Below, one piece after another: positions 61,126-64,000 of a stretch of 64,000 nt of DNA; within the stretch, counting starts at the first letter, position 1; the number at the start of each line of letters is the position of its first letter. Source of the DNA: DATGMS01 sp035303945 (GTDB lineage Bacteria > Bacteroidota > Bacteroidia > Cytophagales > Cyclobacteriaceae); the NCBI GenBank assembly GCA_035303945.1, contig DATGQZ010000043.1, forward strand, positions 124,001 through 188,000. The letters are read 5' to 3'. Below the pieces are notes generated by a model that made no database searches, had not been told where the DNA came from, and worked only from the letters and a program-made list of their open reading frames with translations. The translations under genes and the position numbers were made by a program.

Positions 61126-64000
61126 TTAGAAACTTACCCTTAGGTTGACGCCATATCTTCTTGTAGAGGGTACACCCAAGATGTCAAAACCCATGTTGTT
61201 GGCGCCACTGGTGCTCAGCTCGGGATCATAGTTCATTCCCTTTGGCGTGTTGGGTGCCAAGTACCAGAGGTTCCTTCCGCTGATAGACAAACTGGCACTG
61301 CCAAATGGGGTCTTGTTAAGGAGCTGTTTGGGGAAGGAGTAGCCTAAGGAAATCTCCCTGAGCCTAATCACGGTAGCATCGAACACAGCTCCTTCGTCGA
61401 TGTAGCCCGCAGATCCGCCACTTGGACCAAAACCGCTTCCGAAGAAATAGTCATTGTAGTTGAGCGCCGTATTGTTGGGGATCTTTTGACCTCTTTCATC
61501 CAGCAAGGGCAGCATGGTGTTAACATCGCCCAATACACCAGGTCCCATCAGATGGGCCTCTCTGTCCTCTGTCTCACGTAGCAAGCCACGCGCAAACACT
61601 TCCCCTATGGTGGTGGATAATATATCCCCACCCTGTTTCCAGTCAACCAATACATCCAGGCTTAAGCCTTTGTAGCGAAAGTTGTTGGAGATGCCCACCA
61701 TAAAATCGGGATTGGGGTCGCCAATAGGCCCATAAGAAGAAGCCACTATAGGCTTGGACGTCTGTGGGTTTACCAGAATATTGCCCTCATCATCCCTAGC
61801 GTATCGGGAGCCATAGATCTGACCGTAAGGTTGACCCGCAATATGGACGTTGCGGCCATAGGTCAGTTCGGCAAAGCTCCCAAGATCTTCCACCTTGTTG
61901 ACATTTTTGGTGAAGTTGGCAGAAATATCCCAGGTCAAACCGTAGTGGGTCATGATCGGTGTGGCGTTTAAACCTACTTCCACACCTTTATTGGAAGTTT
62001 CTCCCAAGTTAATGATGCGTGTCAGATAACCTGATGATGGAGCAGAGTTGACCACGAATATTTGGGAGGTACTTCTCTTGTCATAATAGGTGACATCCAA
62101 GGAAATCAAATCCTGAAAGAACCGCATCTCGGTACCCAATTCAAATTCGGTAATGAATTCTGGCTTTAAGCCACTGTTCGTGAGGATATCGGACAAGGTC
62201 TGGGTACTCACGTTAGCATTGTTGGCGTTGGAAAATGGTGAGCCCAGATCGCCAAAGGAGCTGTTCGCGTTGTACACGTTTACTGTCTGATAAGGCGAAG
62301 CCTCATTACCCACTTTGGTATAGCCTGCGCGGATGGTACCATAGTTCAACGCCGCGCTGGACATTTTCAGCGCTTTGGTGAAAATGATAGAACCGTTTAC
62401 CCCACCGTACAGGTAGCTTCTGTTGTCCGCAGGCAATGTGGAGGACACATCATTACGGCCTACAAAGTTGAGCGAGGCAAAATCCTTGTAGCCAAAGGTC
62501 AAATCTGTAAAGAAGGCATAGAAACGCTGCATCAGCATGGCCTGGTTTTTAGGAATATTGGCCAAAGTGATGGTGGTAGTGTTACGGATATCATGGATGC
62601 CTTTTACGATAATCCCATCACCCGAAAAAGCGGATCTTCTAGTTCGTCTTTGGTTCACGTTGTTACCCAATATCCCTTTAAAGCTGATATCGCTGTTGAT
62701 ATCCTTGGTGAAGGTCAACAGCAAGGTGTTATCCAACTCCTGACGGTAGATATCATCTGTGTTGATAGTACCGTTCGCATATTGGGAAGAGCCTTTTCCA
62801 AGTACGTTCACGCGCTTATCGGTGAAGGCATTGAACCCTATGGTATTTTGGATGTTAAGCCAAGATGTAGGATCCGCACCCAGGGTAAAATTGCCGTAAT
62901 AGCGATCCACAGAGCTGCTGGAAGGACTGTTTTTTACCGACCAATATGGGTTGTCCAAAGCCCGGTAATAGATATTGTCACCCGTGATGGGATGTTCGAA
63001 GGGATAATTGGTCAGGTCATAACTGCTGGGCAAGAACAGCAAGTTGCCCATCACCGAACCAGTACCGCCGATGGGAGGCGTTTCTTGATCCGTTTTGACG
63101 TAGTTTAAGGAACCAGAGGTATAGAAGCCATTGTCCAAAGTCGCGTTTCCGCCGACATTCACCGAGGTACGGGTGACAGTGTTGCCTGGCACCACGCCTT
63201 CATTTTGAGTGCGGGCACCGCCTATGGTAAAGCTGCCTTTGTCATGTCCTGAATTGATGGAAAGCGAGTTTTCATACACATGGCCGGTTCTGAAGAAATC
63301 CCTTTGGCTTTTGCCGGCAAAGGACTCATAAGGCACCTGTACGGGAGTGACTCCGTCAGCTTCATAGAATTCAGGAAAAACCGCGGAGGAATAGCCACTG
63401 GTCAAGGGATGAGGGATGGTGGCCCGGGAGCTATAGGGCGAGCCATAAGAACCATATACCCCATGCCTGTAATCGCCATTGGTCCCTTGACCGTATTTTT
63501 GCTGGTAATCAGGAAGACCAGACACCTCTTCTACTGAGTAGGAAGTGGAGTAATTGATTTCCATGCCTTTGCGTCCTTTTTTAGCGGCGCTTTTGGTCGT
63601 GATAATAATGGCGCCGTTGGCTGCCCTGGATCCATAAAGGGCCGATGCGGCCGCTCCTTTCAATACTGTAAGGCTCTCGATATTGTTGGGATCAATATCA
63701 TAAGCCCGGCTTGCCGTTGACTGCGCGGATTGTGTTTGGTTGTTACCTTCAATAGGATCGAAAGTAGAATTGTCGAAAGGAACTCCATCCACCACATAAA
63801 GCGGTTGGTTATTGTTGCCCAAGGAAGAGTTGCCACGGATGGTAATGGTCGTCGCGCCACCGGCTACCCCGCCTCCGCTTTGGATATTGACCCCTGCTAT
63901 CTTGCCGGTCAAGGCGCGGATAGGATCAGGTTCACTTTTTTGGGCCAAGTCTTCCGCACTTACGGTACTGACGGCATAACCCAGCGTATTGGCGTCCCTT
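61126..64000 (-). CDS. SusC/RagA-family TonB-dependent transporter, 5' part outside the window
   Basis: The visible 958 residues cover the plug (ALTGKIAGVNIQSGGGVAGG, TVLKGAAASALYGSRAANGAI) and the beta-barrel to the C-terminal Phe. The frame stays open to the right edge: codons before residue MAQKSEPDP read ...LGYAVSTVSAEDL, a normal SusC plug start, and the apparent Met is a TTG Leu codon. So the true start, signal peptide and regulatory-like domain lie beyond 64000. It heads the operon with SusD, a lipoprotein and two M14 peptidases. Confidence 0.94.
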   Translation of the reverse strand, partial: RDANTLGYAVSTVSAEDLAQKSEPDPIRALTGKIAGVNIQSGGGVAGGATTITIRGNSSLGNNNQPLYVVDGVPFDNSTFDPIEGNNQTQSAQSTASRAYDIDPNNIESLTVLKGAAASALYGSRAANGAIIITTKSAAKKGRKGMEINYSTSYSVEEVSGLPDYQQKYGQGTNGDYRHGVYGSYGSPYSSRATIPHPLTSGYSSAVFPEFYEADGVTPVQVPYESFAGKSQRDFFRTGHVYENSLSINSGHDKGSFTIGGARTQNEGVVPGNTVTRTSVNVGGNATLDNGFYTSGSLNYVKTDQETPPIGGTGSVMGNLLFLPSSYDLTNYPFEHPITGDNIYYRALDNPYWSVKNSPSSSSVDRYYGNFTLGADPTSWLNIQNTIGFNAFTDKRVNVLGKGSSQYANGTINTDDIYRQELDNTLLLTFTKDINSDISFKGILGNNVNQRRTRRSAFSGDGIIVKGIHDIRNTTTITLANIPKNQAMLMQRFYAFFTDLTFGYKDFASLNFVGRNDVSSTLPADNRSYLYGGVNGSIIFTKALKMSSAALNYGTIRAGYTKVGNEASPYQTVNVYNANSSFGDLGSPFSNANNANVSTQTLSDILTNSGLKPEFITEFELGTEMRFFQDLISLDVTYYDKRSTSQIFVVNSAPSSGYLTRIINLGETSNKGVEVGLNATPIMTHYGLTWDISANFTKNVNKVEDLGSFAELTYGRNVHIAGQPYGQIYGSRYARDDEGNILVNPQTSKPIVASSYGPIGDPNPDFMVGISNNFRYKGLSLDVLVDWKQGGDILSTTIGEVFARGLLRETEDREAHLMGPGVLGDVNTMLPLLDERGQKIPNNTALNYNDYFFGSGFGPSGGSAGYIDEGAVFDATVIRLREISLGYSFPKQLLNKTPFGSASLSISGRNLWYLAPNTPKGMNYDPELSTSGANNMGFDILGVPSTRRYGVNLRVSF

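Noticed and set aside
1..64000. CRISPR arrays, tRNA or rRNA genes, insertion sequences, prophage
   Set aside because: No regularly spaced repeats, cloverleaf-like sequences, transposase or integrase motifs were found when reading both strands.

Overview
The window comes from a Gram-negative member of the Bacteroidota, most likely order Cytophagales (Cyclobacteriaceae-like: Algoriphagus, Cyclobacterium, Echinicola). The evidence is two SusC/SusD pairs, the type IX secretion regulator PorX (REC plus PglZ), a bifunctional LpxC/FabZ fusion, Bacteroidota-restricted families (DUF4494, DUF6157, probable DUF6503), weak Shine-Dalgarno sequences and several -7 elements of the TAnnTTTG type. No rRNA, tRNA, insertion sequence, phage gene or CRISPR array was seen. 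Nearly all of the window is protein coding, in short operons.

Layout. 1-6 kb: a DMT-type exporter, then a convergent susC-susD pair with no enzymes, preceded by two LacI-type palindromes. 6-12 kb: a DUF6157 gene and an active-site-divergent fumarylacetoacetase homologue, divergent from valS, then ppa and a SIMPL-domain protein. 12-17.8 kb: four overlapping minus-strand genes (E1/ThiF-like adenylyltransferase, GNAT-like protein, 7TM-DISM histidine kinase, REC-histidine kinase) with a divergent REC-only regulator. This is the best candidate here for an undescribed system. 17.8-21 kb: alanine dehydrogenase/PNT-family gene, tsaE and porX. 21-26 kb: HD phosphohydrolase, lpxD, lpxC/fabZ, lpxA and an orphan ABC ATPase, divergent from porX. 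26-31 kb: small exported proteins, DUF4494, an outer-membrane protein, and a sugar MFS porter with a PfkB kinase. 31-34 kb: menC and queA. 34-40 kb: a TetR gene and a complete RND efflux operon. 40-44 kb: a lipoprotein with a patatin, and a purple-acid-phosphatase-like enzyme. 43.5-49 kb: a minus-strand operon yggS, DUF423, dacB, LD-carboxypeptidase and an unusual SGNH-CBS-DUF294 fusion. 49-53 kb: an S41 peptidase with a beta-barrel-like protein, and an ArnT/PMT-type glycosyltransferase. 53-64 kb: a second SusC/SusD operon (susC runs off the right edge) with a lipoprotein and two tandem 916-residue M14 peptidases.

How the parts fit. PorX, lipid A synthesis (lpxD/C/A) and the Sus systems all belong to outer-membrane biogenesis and use. 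The right-hand Sus operon with two secreted metallopeptidases looks like a peptide or protein utilisation locus. The left-hand SusCD pair is probably under a LacI-family regulator encoded elsewhere. The signalling cluster couples two biosynthesis-type enzymes to a membrane sensor kinase, as expected if the cell makes and senses a small molecule; that reading is inference. All family calls come from reading motifs, without database searches.
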